This document shows positions 1 through 6,261 of a stretch of DNA of 7,394 nucleotides, in pieces; positions within the stretch are counted from its first letter, which is position 1, and every line of letters starts with the position of its first letter. A program made the position numbers and the translations under genes. Under the pieces are notes generated by a model. It had not been told where the DNA came from, did no database searches, and saw only the letters and a program-made list of their open reading frames with translations. Source of the stretch: an uncultured Clostridium sp. (GTDB lineage: Bacteria > Bacillota > Clostridia > TANB77 > CAG-508); NCBI GenBank assembly GCA_945610215.1, contig CALYZR010000029.1, positions 1-7,394 of the forward strand. Direction: 5' to 3'.

Positions 1-2
1 AG

Positions 3-21
3 AAAAAATCGAAGATTTTTT
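3..21. terminator. A/T-rich hairpin, possible bidirectional terminator
   Basis: AAAAAATC and GATTTTTT pair as a perfect 8-bp stem around a GAA loop, with T-runs leaving the stem on either strand. It lies about 100 bp past the permease stop and could end that minus-strand transcript, or a plus-strand gene left of the window. The stem is almost all A-T, so it is a weak candidate. Confidence 0.4.
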
Positions 22-40
22 TATTTATAAAAATGCTATA

Positions 41-123
41 ATCGCTATTGCCTTTGAGATTTCCTCATTTTATTCGGAAACTCAAATCGGCGATAACAAA
101 GGGCGACTTGAAGTCGCTTTGTT
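41..123. repeat. Two adjacent imperfect inverted repeats
   Basis: Two hairpin-forming stretches lie back to back. In the first, 52-64 (CTTTGAGATTTCC) pairs with 76-86 (GGAAACTCAAA) apart from a one-base bulge, and the outer ends ATCGC (41-45) and GCGAT (90-94) also match. In the second, AACAAA (95-100) pairs with TTTGTT (118-123) and GCGACT (103-108) with AGTCGC (112-117) around TGA, with a GG bulge. The second overlaps the permease stop codon at 122-124. Local GC is higher than in the surrounding DNA. Neither hairpin has a T-run, so they are not ordinary terminators. A dispersed intergenic repeat or a 3'-end RNA structure are both possible. Confidence 0.5.
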
Positions 124-2644
124 ATATATTATCTTTTCTTATTGTTTCTATAATATTTTGTTTATTTATTTTATTTAATGAATACTTCATTGTTATTCCA
201 ACTATTATGAATACGAACACTATTGAGATAATAATTGCAGATAAAGGTAATGTGTAGCCCAAATCAATTCCTTGTGCAAATGCTTTATACATACCATATG
301 AACCAAGTATTCCTAGAGGTATTCCTATTAAAAGAGATTTTGTTCCATACATAATGCTTTCTAATCTTATCATTTTGTTAAACTCTTTTGACGACATTCC
401 AATAGATTTAAGCATTGCAAATTCTTTACTTCTAAGTATCATATTTGTTGTTATTGTATTAAATATATTTGTTACACCAATTAATGTTATTACTGTTATA
501 AATCCATACAAGAATATTTTTACAACAAGTAACATTCTTTGCTCTTGTTTCATATATGTTTCATAATTAAATACATTAAGACCAACATAGTCTTCATTTT
601 GCTTTATTAAATCATTAAGTGTATTTTCTAATTCTTGAGGCTTAGAAGATTTTATAAATAAATCTCCCAAATTATAATAATCTGAATTATTAATGTCTTG
701 TTTAAATACTTCTTTAATATAATCTTCTGATACTACTATAATTCCGTGCTCATAATATAGAGCTTCCTGGCCCATAGGTTTTATATCTGTGTATTTTGAT
801 ATTGTCATAGATTTTTCTGTATCACCATGTTTTACATCTATTTTGTCACCAGGCTTTAAAGAATATAGTCTATCAACAGTTTTACTACCATCTTCATTAT
901 AGAATGTAGTATAATCTAATAAAACTACTGCTGTTTTATAATCATTTTCGTTCAATCCAAGCTCTTTTATATACCTTTTAAAATATTCATTGTTATATAC
1001 CATAAATGCAATTCCATTAGGAGAAGAGTCATCTTCTAAAATTTTCTTACCAAATTCAGAAGCATACTTATTATTATCGATATCTAAACGTGATTCATAA
1101 CAATATGCAGAATCATCTATATTTTCTAGTTTTGATATTTTTTCATATATTTGTATATTTGAATTATCTAAACATTCTACATACATATTAAATTTAAAAT
1201 CTGTGTAATAAAATTCACTTGTTTTTGTTCCTAAGCTTAAAAAGCTAGATAATGATATAAATATAAAAATACTTATAACTAACGAAATTACAGTTGTTCT
1301 ATATTTTTTCTTACTTCTTTTTAAGTTTTTACTAGCAATAACCCCACCTATTCCAAATAATTTTTTAGTAAGTTTCGAGGTTTTTAATTTTTTTGCTTTA
1401 ATTTTTATATCGTTATTTCCTCTAATAGATTCAATTGGCGAAATTTTAGCAGCTCTTCTTGCTGGAATTAAGCAAGATAAATATATTGTAATTATTGAAA
1501 TTATTATTGAAATCAGTACTGATACCAAATTTATGCTATATGTACATTTCATTCCGTCTAACATATCTGCAAGTAGATAATTTACAACTTGCAATAAAAT
1601 CATTATTGCAATTATCCCAAATAAAATCCCGAGAGGTATTGCGATTAGTCCAATAACCATTCCTTCAAATATAACATTTCTTCTTATTTGTTTTGATGTT
1701 GCACCAACACTAGAAAGCATTCCATATTGTCTATTTTTTTCTGATACAGATATGCTAAAACTATTTCTAATAACAAATACACTGCTTACAACAATTATAA
1801 ATATAACAACTCCTGCTATTGCATATAAAACATGTAGCATGGCATCACTCATTATACCTTGAAAACGTAAGAAATCAGAATTTACGTATACATCTTCATC
1901 AAAATCTAAATTTAAAGTTTTACAAATATCTTTTGTGATTTCTTCATACTCTTTTGGAGATTTATACAAAACAGATATATCAATAATAACTGGAGTTTCA
2001 TCCATATATGTTAAGGCTGAATAACCAGGAGAGTAAGACTCTTCAACATCTAGAGTCTCCATAAATCCAACTATTGTATAAGTTCTTGCTTTCGTATCTA
2101 CTATGGACTCCTCGCCTTCAGTGTATAGACTATCATCGTCTAAATAGTAGTCATCATTACTTTTTCGGTTTCCAATGTTTAAAGTAATTGTATCTCCAAT
2201 TTTTAAAGGAACACGAGCTCCTGTTAATACACTTTCTGTAATTATTATTTCATTAGAATTTTGAGGTAATCTACCATCTGTTAATACCACGCCATAGTTT
2301 TCTAAAGCTTTTTTATCATAAGATAAAACGTGTAAATATGGCTTATTATTTGCTTTGCTTCCTTCTAAATTAGCCCAACCAAGTGAAGAAGAAAAGAAAT
2401 AATCTTTAACTTTTTGATTTTCTGTTACATATTGCAATTTATCACTTGTTACATTGTTAAAAGTAACATGATAATTTCCATCATTTATTTTTACCCACTC
2501 TATAAGAGAGTTTTGAAAACTAGAAACTAAACCAGCAACACCACAAATAAGAGCAGTAGAAAGCATAATACCAATAATAGTAACAATTGTTCTTTTTTTA
2601 TTAAGCTTTAAACTTTTTATTGTAAATTTATTTAAAATACTCAT
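122..2644 (-). CDS. ABC transporter permease, FtsX/MacB type, two extracellular domains
   Basis: The 840-residue membrane subunit of an ABC exporter, made of two similar halves. Each half has one membrane helix (about 19-42 and 450-472), a large extracytoplasmic MacB-like domain (about 43-265 and 473-700), and a three-helix FtsX domain (about 272-395 and 705-822). Each FtsX domain holds the typical loop after its first helix (EKNRQYGMLSSVGATSKQ at 302-319; SKEFAMLKSIGMSSKEF at 739-755) and ends in a matching tail (SPIESIRGN; NIIETIRKDN). Families of this fold act by mechanotransmission on lipoproteins, peptides or antimicrobials rather than by importing nutrients. The start has AAAGGAGT a few bases upstream, 14 bp after the ATPase gene, so the two are co-transcribed. 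The two large extracellular domains argue against a BceB protein, which has one. The substrate cannot be told from the sequence. Confidence 0.92.
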   Translation of the reverse strand: MSILNKFTIKSLKLNKKRTIVTIIGIMLSTALICGVAGLVSSFQNSLIEWVKINDGNYHVTFNNVTSDKLQYVTENQKVKDYFFSSSLGWANLEGSKANNKPYLHVLSYDKKALENYGVVLTDGRLPQNSNEIIITESVLTGARVPLKIGDTITLNIGNRKSNDDYYLDDDSLYTEGEESIVDTKARTYTIVGFMETLDVEESYSPGYSALTYMDETPVIIDISVLYKSPKEYEEITKDICKTLNLDFDEDVYVNSDFLRFQGIMSDAMLHVLYAIAGVVIFIIVVSSVFVIRNSFSISVSEKNRQYGMLSSVGATSKQIRRNVIFEGMVIGLIAIPLGILFGIIAIMILLQVVNYLLADMLDGMKCTYSINLVSVLISIIISIITIYLSCLIPARRAAKISPIESIRGNNDIKIKAKKLKTSKLTKKLFGIGGVIASKNLKRSKKKYRTTVISLVISIFIFISLSSFLSLGTKTSEFYYTDFKFNMYVECLDNSNIQIYEKISKLENIDDSAYCYESRLDIDNNKYASEFGKKILEDDSSPNGIAFMVYNNEYFKRYIKELGLNENDYKTAVVLLDYTTFYNEDGSKTVDRLYSLKPGDKIDVKHGDTEKSMTISKYTDIKPMGQEALYYEHGIIVVSEDYIKEVFKQDINNSDYYNLGDLFIKSSKPQELENTLNDLIKQNEDYVGLNVFNYETYMKQEQRMLLVVKIFLYGFITVITLIGVTNIFNTITTNMILRSKEFAMLKSIGMSSKEFNKMIRLESIMYGTKSLLIGIPLGILGSYGMYKAFAQGIDLGYTLPLSAIIISIVFVFIIVGITMKYSLNKINKQNIIETIRKDNI

Positions 2645-2658
2645 TTTATTACTCCTTT

Positions 2659-3336
2659 TTAATTTCTTTCGTCTTTAATAATTTTTCCATCTTCAATTGT
2701 AATAACCCTTTCGGCTTCTTTTGCAATTTCTAAATCATGTGTAATTATTACAACGGTTTGATTGAATTTTTTATTTGAAAGCTTAAGTAATGAAATTATT
2801 TCCTCACTTGCTTTTGAATCTAAATTTCCTGTAGGTTCATCTGCAAGCATTATTGCAGGATTGTTTATCATTGCTCTACCTATTGAAACTCTTTGCTGTT
2901 GGCCACCAGATAACTGATTTGGTAAATGTGTTTTTCTGTTTTCTAATCCCAGTGTTTTTAGCATTTCGGAAAGTCTAGTTTTATCAACTTCACTTCCATC
3001 TAAATCACAAGGTAATGTAATATTTTCTTCTACATTTAATATAGGAATTAAATTATAAAACTGATATATTAATCCAATTTGTCTTCTTCTAAATATTGCT
3101 AAATTATCATTATTTAAAGAATAAATATCTTTTCCATCTATATATACTTTTCCAGAAGTCGGTCTATCTACACCTCCTAATAAATGTAGTAAAGTCGATT
3201 TACCACTACCACTTGCTCCTACAATAGCAACAAATTCTCCTTTGTTAATTGTAAACGAAACATTATCAACAGCGTTAATTTGGTTTTCACCTTTACCATA
3301 AGTTTTGACTAAATTTTCTACTTTTAAAATTTCCAT
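2659..3336 (-). CDS. ABC transporter ATP-binding protein, MacB/LolD type
   Basis: A 225-residue cytoplasmic ATPase that powers the permease encoded 14 bp downstream. All nucleotide-binding motifs are intact: Walker A GASGSGKST (40-48), Q-loop glutamine at 92 in IYQFYNLIP, signature LSGGQQQR (142-149), Walker B IMLADEPTGNLD with D166 and E167, and the switch histidine H200 in ITHD. The DEPTGNLD form and the YQFYNLIP stretch are typical of the LolD/MacB/SalX branch that partners FtsX-type permeases. The length is normal for the branch. AAAGGA lies 9 bases upstream of the ATG. The gene is first in its two-gene unit and is preceded by a -10 box and a tandem 11-bp operator (3401-3432) that recurs before the GT51 gene. 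Confidence 0.95.
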   Translation of the reverse strand: MEILKVENLVKTYGKGENQINAVDNVSFTINKGEFVAIVGASGSGKSTLLHLLGGVDRPTSGKVYIDGKDIYSLNNDNLAIFRRRQIGLIYQFYNLIPILNVEENITLPCDLDGSEVDKTRLSEMLKTLGLENRKTHLPNQLSGGQQQRVSIGRAMINNPAIMLADEPTGNLDSKASEEIISLLKLSNKKFNQTVVIITHDLEIAKEAERVITIEDGKIIKDERN

Positions 3337-3400
3337 AGTTTATTATCCTTTCTTTTAAAATTAAAGCACATTAAGTATGCTAATACATTTTTCAAAACGT

Positions 3401-3432
3401 ATTATAATATTTTAAAGTGACTTTAAAGTGAC
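3401..3432 (-). promoter_or_regulatory. ABC operon promoter with tandem 11-bp operator
   Basis: The unit TTTAAAGTGAC (plus strand) occurs twice without mismatch, head to tail, at 3411-3421 and 3422-3432. Read on the minus strand this is GTCACTTTAAA twice, then four bases, then TATAAT (3406-3401). The repeats cover the place of the -35 box, and no good TTGACA-like box exists there. Tandem sites with an 11-bp period over the -35 are the known layout for OmpR/PhoB-family activators. The predicted start is near 3394, giving a leader of roughly 58 nt. The operator ends two bases before the GT51 stop codon. Confidence 0.7.
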
Positions 3433-3434
3433 TA

Positions 3435-4130
3435 TTAATTTTTATTTAAAATTTTATTTGCATCTTCTGTGCTTAAATTTCCATACTTAATCATTTTTTG
3501 TACAACTTGTTTTTGCCTTTGTTTTGCAAGTTCAGGACTTGCTTTCGGATTGTATAAAGAAGGCGCATTTGGAATCCCTGCAAGAATTGTACATTCACTG
3601 TCATTTAAATCCTTCGGCAGTTTTTCAAAATAGCCTAAAGAAGCAGATTTAATATTATAATAATTATTTCCATAGTATATTGTGTTAACATACAATTCTA
3701 ATATTTCATCTTTATTATAGTTTTTTTCTATTTCATAAGACATAAATACTTCTGCAATTTTTCTTGTTATTTTTTTCTCTTGAGTAAAATACATATTTTT
3801 GGCAAGTTGTTGAGTTATAGTACTTCCACCCTCAATAAGACTCATTGTTCTAATATCGTTAAGTAAAGCTCTTGCAATTGCAATTATATCAATTCCAGAA
3901 TGCTTTTCAAATCTGTGGTCTTCCACAGAAATTACAGCAATTGTATAAATTTTAGGGATTTCAGATAAACTTGTGTAATCTTTTTGAGCTCTTATACTTT
4001 CAACCTTTTCATATAATGGCATATTAGCTATTGCATCTTTATACATTCTATATCCCTGACCAATTAATAATGCTATTATGCTTAGTACAATTAAAATTAC
4101 TACAACTAAAAATTTCTTTAACTTTTTCAT
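3435..4130 (-). CDS. Monofunctional GT51 peptidoglycan transglycosylase
   Basis: A membrane-anchored enzyme that polymerises lipid II into glycan strands on the outer face of the membrane. Residues 1-6 are basic and 7-24 form one membrane helix. The family motifs follow in order: EDHRFEKHSGID (70-81, with catalytic E70), GGSTITQQLAKN (101-112), RKIAEVFMSYEIEK (123-136, holding the second conserved glutamates), DEILELYVNTIYYGN (141-155) and AGIPNAPSLYNP (184-195). At 231 residues it has no transpeptidase domain, so it is not a class A penicillin-binding protein. AGGTGAT lies five bases upstream of the ATG. No terminator follows, so transcripts may read into the ABC genes. Its promoter shares an operator with theirs, which suggests a role under cell-wall stress. 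Confidence 0.93.
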   Translation of the reverse strand: MKKLKKFLVVVILIVLSIIALLIGQGYRMYKDAIANMPLYEKVESIRAQKDYTSLSEIPKIYTIAVISVEDHRFEKHSGIDIIAIARALLNDIRTMSLIEGGSTITQQLAKNMYFTQEKKITRKIAEVFMSYEIEKNYNKDEILELYVNTIYYGNNYYNIKSASLGYFEKLPKDLNDSECTILAGIPNAPSLYNPKASPELAKQRQKQVVQKMIKYGNLSTEDANKILNKN

Positions 4131-4148
4131 ATATTATCACCTGTAAAT

Positions 4149-4180
4149 ATATTAACTTATAAAAGTGACTCTAAAGTGAC
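4149..4180 (-). promoter_or_regulatory. GT51 gene promoter with the same tandem operator
   Basis: Two 11-bp units end in AAAGTGAC at 4159-4169 and 4170-4180 on the plus strand. On the minus strand they read GTCACTTTAGA and GTCACTTTTAT, then four bases, then TAATAT (4154-4149) as the -10 box. Unit length and distance to the -10 match the ABC promoter exactly. Transcription would begin near 4142, so the mRNA would start almost at its AGGTGAT ribosome site, leaving a leader of only about 12 nt. Confidence 0.65.
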
Positions 4181-4226
4181 AAATTTATCTTAAAACTATA
4201 GAAATATTTTTATAATAAGGAATATA

Positions 4227-4263
4227 TGATATACTTAAAACAATGACATTACTGTTAAAGGAG
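4227..4263 (+). promoter_or_regulatory. Extended -10 promoter and ribosome site of a micro-ORF
   Basis: TGATATACT (4227-4235) matches an extended -10 element (TGn plus TATACT), though no -35 box is seen 17 bases upstream. Transcription would begin near 4242. AAAGGAG (4257-4263) follows and sits six bases before the ATG at 4270, which is ideal spacing. It points away from the GT51 promoter. Confidence 0.45.
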
Positions 4264-4269
4264 AATGAA

Positions 4270-4347
4270 ATGAAAAGAAATTTAATTTTTTAATTCTTTA
4301 TGCCAGTAGGAACGGGGGATTTTGGCACATTATTTGTAATCAATTGA
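4270..4347 (+). pseudogene. Stop-interrupted micro-ORF, unrecognised
   Basis: The ATG at 4270 has a well-spaced AAAGGAG site but reads only MKRNLIF before TAA (4291-4293). The same frame continues as FF and then MPVGTGDFGTLFVIN from an ATG at 4300 until TGA at 4345-4347. The stop follows a run of six T. One extra T there would instead open a frame of about 32 residues containing YASRNGGFWH. I recognise neither product. It could be the decayed 5' end of a lost gene, a very short peptide or leader, or chance. The expression signals are better supported than the protein. Confidence 0.35.
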
Positions 4348-4383
4348 AATGTAGAATTTTTATATAAATTTTGATTAGAAAAC

Positions 4384-4442
4384 TAAAAAAATGAACTAAT
4401 TTACATTTACAACTAAAGTTGTAAATGTAAATTAGTTCATTT
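4384..4442 (-). terminator. Terminator of tRNA-Arg(ACG), 26-bp perfect stem
   Basis: The arms 4389-4414 and 4417-4442 are perfectly complementary over 26 bp with AA at the centre. On the minus strand the stem is followed by seven T (4390-4384), as in intrinsic terminators. Its first base is the A of the tRNA CCA end, so there is no spacer. The stem is far longer and more AT-rich than usual. Confidence 0.85.
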
Positions 4443-4518
4443 GGTGCGCTTGAAGGGATTCGAACCCCCGACCTTTTGGTTCGTAGCCAAACACTCTATC
4501 CAACTGAGCTACAAGCGC
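4442..4518 (-). tRNA. tRNA-Arg(ACG)
   Basis: A complete cloverleaf of 77 nt including an encoded CCA. The acceptor arms GCGCTTG (from 4518) and CAAGCGC pair over all seven positions, followed by A and CCA. The D-arm is TAGCTCAGTTGGATAGA-like, the T-loop is TTCGAAT, and the anticodon stem TTTGG/CCAAA encloses CTACGAA with anticodon ACG (4484-4482). This arginine tRNA normally has its first anticodon base converted to inosine by TadA and reads CGU, CGC and CGA. It has its own promoter and terminator and appears monocistronic. Confidence 0.97.
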
Positions 4519-4537
4519 ATATTAATAATACTTGTAT

Positions 4538-4566
4538 ATTATAGCTTTATTTTAGGCATTATTCAA
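4538..4566 (-). promoter_or_regulatory. Promoter of tRNA-Arg(ACG)
   Basis: On the minus strand TTGAAT (4566-4561) and TATAAT (4543-4538) are separated by exactly 17 bp. Transcription would start near 4531, 13 bases before the mature tRNA 5' end. It lies just after the terminator of the AIM24 gene, so the tRNA is independently expressed. Confidence 0.8.
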
Positions 4567-4575
4567 TAGATTTTC

Positions 4576-4615
4576 ACAAAAAAATAGAGATTGCATATAA
4601 ATACAATCTCTATTT
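4576..4615 (-). terminator. Terminator of the AIM24-family gene
   Basis: AAATAGAGATTG (4582-4593) and its complement CAATCTCTATTT (4604-4615) form a 12-bp stem with a 10-base loop, followed on the minus strand by a T-run. It begins 11 bases after the AIM24 stop codon. Confidence 0.85.
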
Positions 4616-4626
4616 AATATATACAA

Positions 4627-5310
4627 CTATCTACTTTTTGGCATCAAATTTAATATTCTTCCAGCAAAATCACCAAAGTTTTGAGATTGTAAAATTACTT
4701 TACCAGGTCCTACAAGTTTTGTTAAGAATAAACCTTCTCCACCTAAAAATATATTTCCTAAGCCTTTTACAGTTTCTATCTCGTAAGAAATAGAAGGAGA
4801 AAAAGCAACAACGTTTCCTGTGTCTACTTTTAAAACTTCACCTTGTGCAAGTTCCTTTACAATAGGATCTCCATCAACTTCTAAAAATAACATTCCATTA
4901 CCAACAGCCTTTTGAAGAATAAAACCTTCTCCACCAAAAAGACCAGCACTAAAACGTTTTGTAAATGTAACTGAAGTTTCTACATTAGATTGTGCACACA
5001 AGAAAGAACCTTTTTGAAAAGTTAATCCACCAGGATATTTTGATAAATCAAATGAAACTATACTTCCTGGAACTGTTGAAGCAAAAGCTACTATTGCACC
5101 ATCTTTTTCGGCAGTATAATTAGCCATAAACATGGATTCACCAGCAAATACTCTTCCAATGCTCTTCATTATTCCTCCGTGTGCATTTGTTTTCATTTGA
5201 ATACCTTCTGTTTGATATGCCATTCCACCAGATTGAGTATACATAGATTCTCCTGAATTTAATGTAACTTCAACAACGGGAACAGTTTGACCAACGATTT
5301 TATAATCCAT
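4627..5310 (-). CDS. AIM24 / TIGR00266 family protein
   Basis: A 227-residue soluble protein, almost all beta strand and glycine turns, with no signal peptide or membrane segment. It is collinear with the AIM24 (TIGR00266) family, whose members fold as stacked beta-barrel domains. Visible landmarks are SGESMYTQSGGMAY (19-32), FAGESMFMANY (55-65), the block FTKRFSAGLFGGEGFILQK (116-134), and its echo GNIFLGGEGLFLTKLVGPG (185-203), so GGEG occurs twice in related repeats. No enzymatic function is established and I assign none; the yeast homologue is linked to mitochondrial inner-membrane organisation. The ATG at 5310 is chosen because GGGGGG lies seven bases upstream. An in-frame ATG at 5370 would fall inside the promoter. 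The gene is a single-gene unit with its own promoter and terminator. Confidence 0.92.
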   Translation of the reverse strand: MDYKIVGQTVPVVEVTLNSGESMYTQSGGMAYQTEGIQMKTNAHGGIMKSIGRVFAGESMFMANYTAEKDGAIVAFASTVPGSIVSFDLSKYPGGLTFQKGSFLCAQSNVETSVTFTKRFSAGLFGGEGFILQKAVGNGMLFLEVDGDPIVKELAQGEVLKVDTGNVVAFSPSISYEIETVKGLGNIFLGGEGLFLTKLVGPGKVILQSQNFGDFAGRILNLMPKSR

Positions 5311-5337
5311 AACATTACCCCCCTTTTTTTCAACATA

Positions 5338-5367
5338 ATTATACATTATAAAAAAATGAAAATTCAA
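5338..5367 (-). promoter_or_regulatory. Promoter of the AIM24-family gene
   Basis: On the minus strand TTGAAT (5367-5362) and TATAAT (5343-5338) are 18 bp apart. The start would be near 5331, about 20 bases before the ATG, with the G-run ribosome site (5323-5318) between. This supports the downstream start codon. Confidence 0.75.
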
Positions 5368-5403
5368 CATATTTAGTTAAAAAATTATTTTATATTATAG
5401 TCT

Positions 5404-5447
5404 GAAGGAGGAAAAAAATTAAAACAATAAAACAAAAGAACCTGTAA
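5404..5447 (+). other. Orphan Shine-Dalgarno with possible lost-start micro-ORF
   Basis: GAAGGAGG (5404-5411) is a near-perfect ribosome site, preceded by a TATTAT -10-like box (5393-5398). Six bases after it stands ATT (5418), from which nine codons read (M/I)KTIKQKNL before TAA at 5445-5447. The sequence resembles a gene start whose ATG became ATT. The codons run into the tRNA-Arg(TCT) terminator hairpin, so any such gene is now only a stub. Chance in AT- and purine-rich DNA is the main alternative. Confidence 0.25.
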
Positions 5448-5461
5448 AAACAGGTTCTTTT
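5430..5461 (-). terminator. Terminator of tRNA-Arg(TCT)
   Basis: AAAAGAACCTG (5434-5444) and CAGGTTCTTTT (5451-5461) form an 11-bp stem around TAAAAA. On the minus strand it is followed by TTTTGTTTT. The stem begins immediately after the tRNA CCA, as with the other tRNA here. Confidence 0.88.
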
Positions 5462-5538
<77 letters not shown>

Positions 5539-5557
5539 ATTTATTTGAACGAATAAT

Positions 5558-5586
5558 ATAATAACACATTTTTGAGGGGTAGTCAA
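5558..5586 (-). promoter_or_regulatory. Promoter of tRNA-Arg(TCT)
   Basis: On the minus strand TTGACT (5586-5581) and TATTAT (5563-5558) are 17 bp apart, and TGT before the -10 makes it an extended -10 element as well. The start would be near 5551. It lies six bases past the stop codon of the upstream gene, leaving no room for a terminator there. Confidence 0.82.
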
Positions 5587-5592
5587 TATTTT

Positions 5593-6192
5593 TCACAAAA
5601 TAAAATTAATAAATCCAATAAAACCAAATATTAAAAAAAGTAATCCAGAACACAAATTAATAATATTGTCTGGAACTTTTTTACTTAAAAGCTTTCCAAA
5701 AATAATAGCAATAGAGTCACTTACAATCATTCCTAAAATAGCTCCATAAATAAGCATAATTTTATAACAAGGATATTGTATACCTAAACCGATAGAGGCA
5801 AGAAATGTTTTGTCCCCAAGTTCTCCAACTGCAATGCTAAAAGCAATAAACAATATATAAAAGGCAGTTCTTTTTGTAATATTATTACTTTTAGAAGAAG
5901 GATTTTCGAGGGAGTTTTTTTGCTTAATGGTTATAATTCCAAAAATAATAAAAGAAGTATATGTAATGATTTTTAATATGTTTTGAAATATTGGATTTTC
6001 AATATTTCCTAAAAAACTTCCAAATAAAATTGCAATTCCATGACTAAAAAAAGAACCAAGTGCTACACCTAATATAATTACATAAAATTTTAATTTTGAT
6101 GAAAAAGACAATGCAATGAGTTGAGTTTTATCACCAAGTTCAGAGATAAAAACAAGAATAAAAGATATAAAAAAAGGATATATAAATTCCAA
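5593..6192 (-). CDS. TMEM165/GDT1 (UPF0016) family membrane protein, probable Mn2+ exporter
   Basis: A 199-residue membrane protein with about six helices in two inverted halves. Each half carries the family signature E-x-G-D-K-T: ELGDKTQLIA near residues 18-27 and ELGDKTFLAS near 124-133. These acidic motifs line the ion path. Characterised members move Mn2+ or Ca2+, and bacterial members are mostly Mn2+ exporters, so Mn2+ efflux is the best inference. A polar loop (about 90-110, NSLENPSSKSNN) joins the halves. The TTG at 6192 is preferred because AGGTGA (6203-6198) sits five bases before it. The GTG at 6201 would give three more residues but lies inside that ribosome site. No yybP-ykoY-like Mn riboswitch fits in the 60-bp gap upstream. 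Confidence 0.88.
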   Translation of the reverse strand: MEFIYPFFISFILVFISELGDKTQLIALSFSSKLKFYVIILGVALGSFFSHGIAILFGSFLGNIENPIFQNILKIITYTSFIIFGIITIKQKNSLENPSSKSNNITKRTAFYILFIAFSIAVGELGDKTFLASIGLGIQYPCYKIMLIYGAILGMIVSDSIAIIFGKLLSKKVPDNIINLCSGLLFLIFGFIGFINFIL

Positions 6193-6197
6193 AATTA

Positions 6198-6203
6198 TCA
6201 CCT
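6198..6203 (-). promoter_or_regulatory. Ribosome site deciding a TTG start
   Basis: AGGTGA on the minus strand, followed by TAATT and TTG. The GT51 gene uses an almost identical AGGTGAT site with five-base spacing to its ATG, which supports the TTG as the start here. Confidence 0.6.
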
Positions 6204-6261
6204 AAAAAAATATATTCTAAATAAATATTAATATACCAACATATATATTATTAAAGGCAAG

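Larger units (their letters stand above)
4131..4441. other. Intergenic region between GT51 gene and tRNA-Arg(ACG)
   Basis: This 311-bp gap has no intact gene. From left to right it holds the GT51 ribosome site and tandem operator (to 4180), a plus-strand extended -10 element (4227-4235), a broken micro-ORF with a good ribosome site (4257-4347), an AT-rich stretch with nothing recognisable (4348-4383), and the terminator of the tRNA (4384-4442). Confidence 0.7.

Noticed and set aside
48..257. Plus-strand 69-codon open frame
   Set aside because: Most of it is antisense to the end of the permease gene, it has no ribosome site, and its 5' part is inverted-repeat sequence.
354..566. Plus-strand 70-codon open frame
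   Set aside because: Lies wholly antisense within the permease gene and shows no start signals.
122..3336. BceAB-type bacitracin-resistance module
   Set aside because: The permease has two FtsX halves with two large extracellular domains and about eight helices, unlike BceB, and no linked kinase/regulator pair is present.
3382..3403. A 10-bp imperfect hairpin in the ABC promoter region
   Set aside because: It overlaps the -10 box and would be split by the predicted transcript start, so it is unlikely to form in RNA; the arms are mostly A and T.
5311..5370. Upstream ATG extending the AIM24 protein by 20 residues
   Set aside because: It would lie in the -35/-10 region, lacks a ribosome site, and the extension is not family-like. 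The ATG at 5310 has a strong G-rich site.
6193..6261. Mn-sensing riboswitch before the GDT1-type gene
   Set aside because: The gap is about 60 bp, AT-only in large part, and too short for the aptamer plus promoter.
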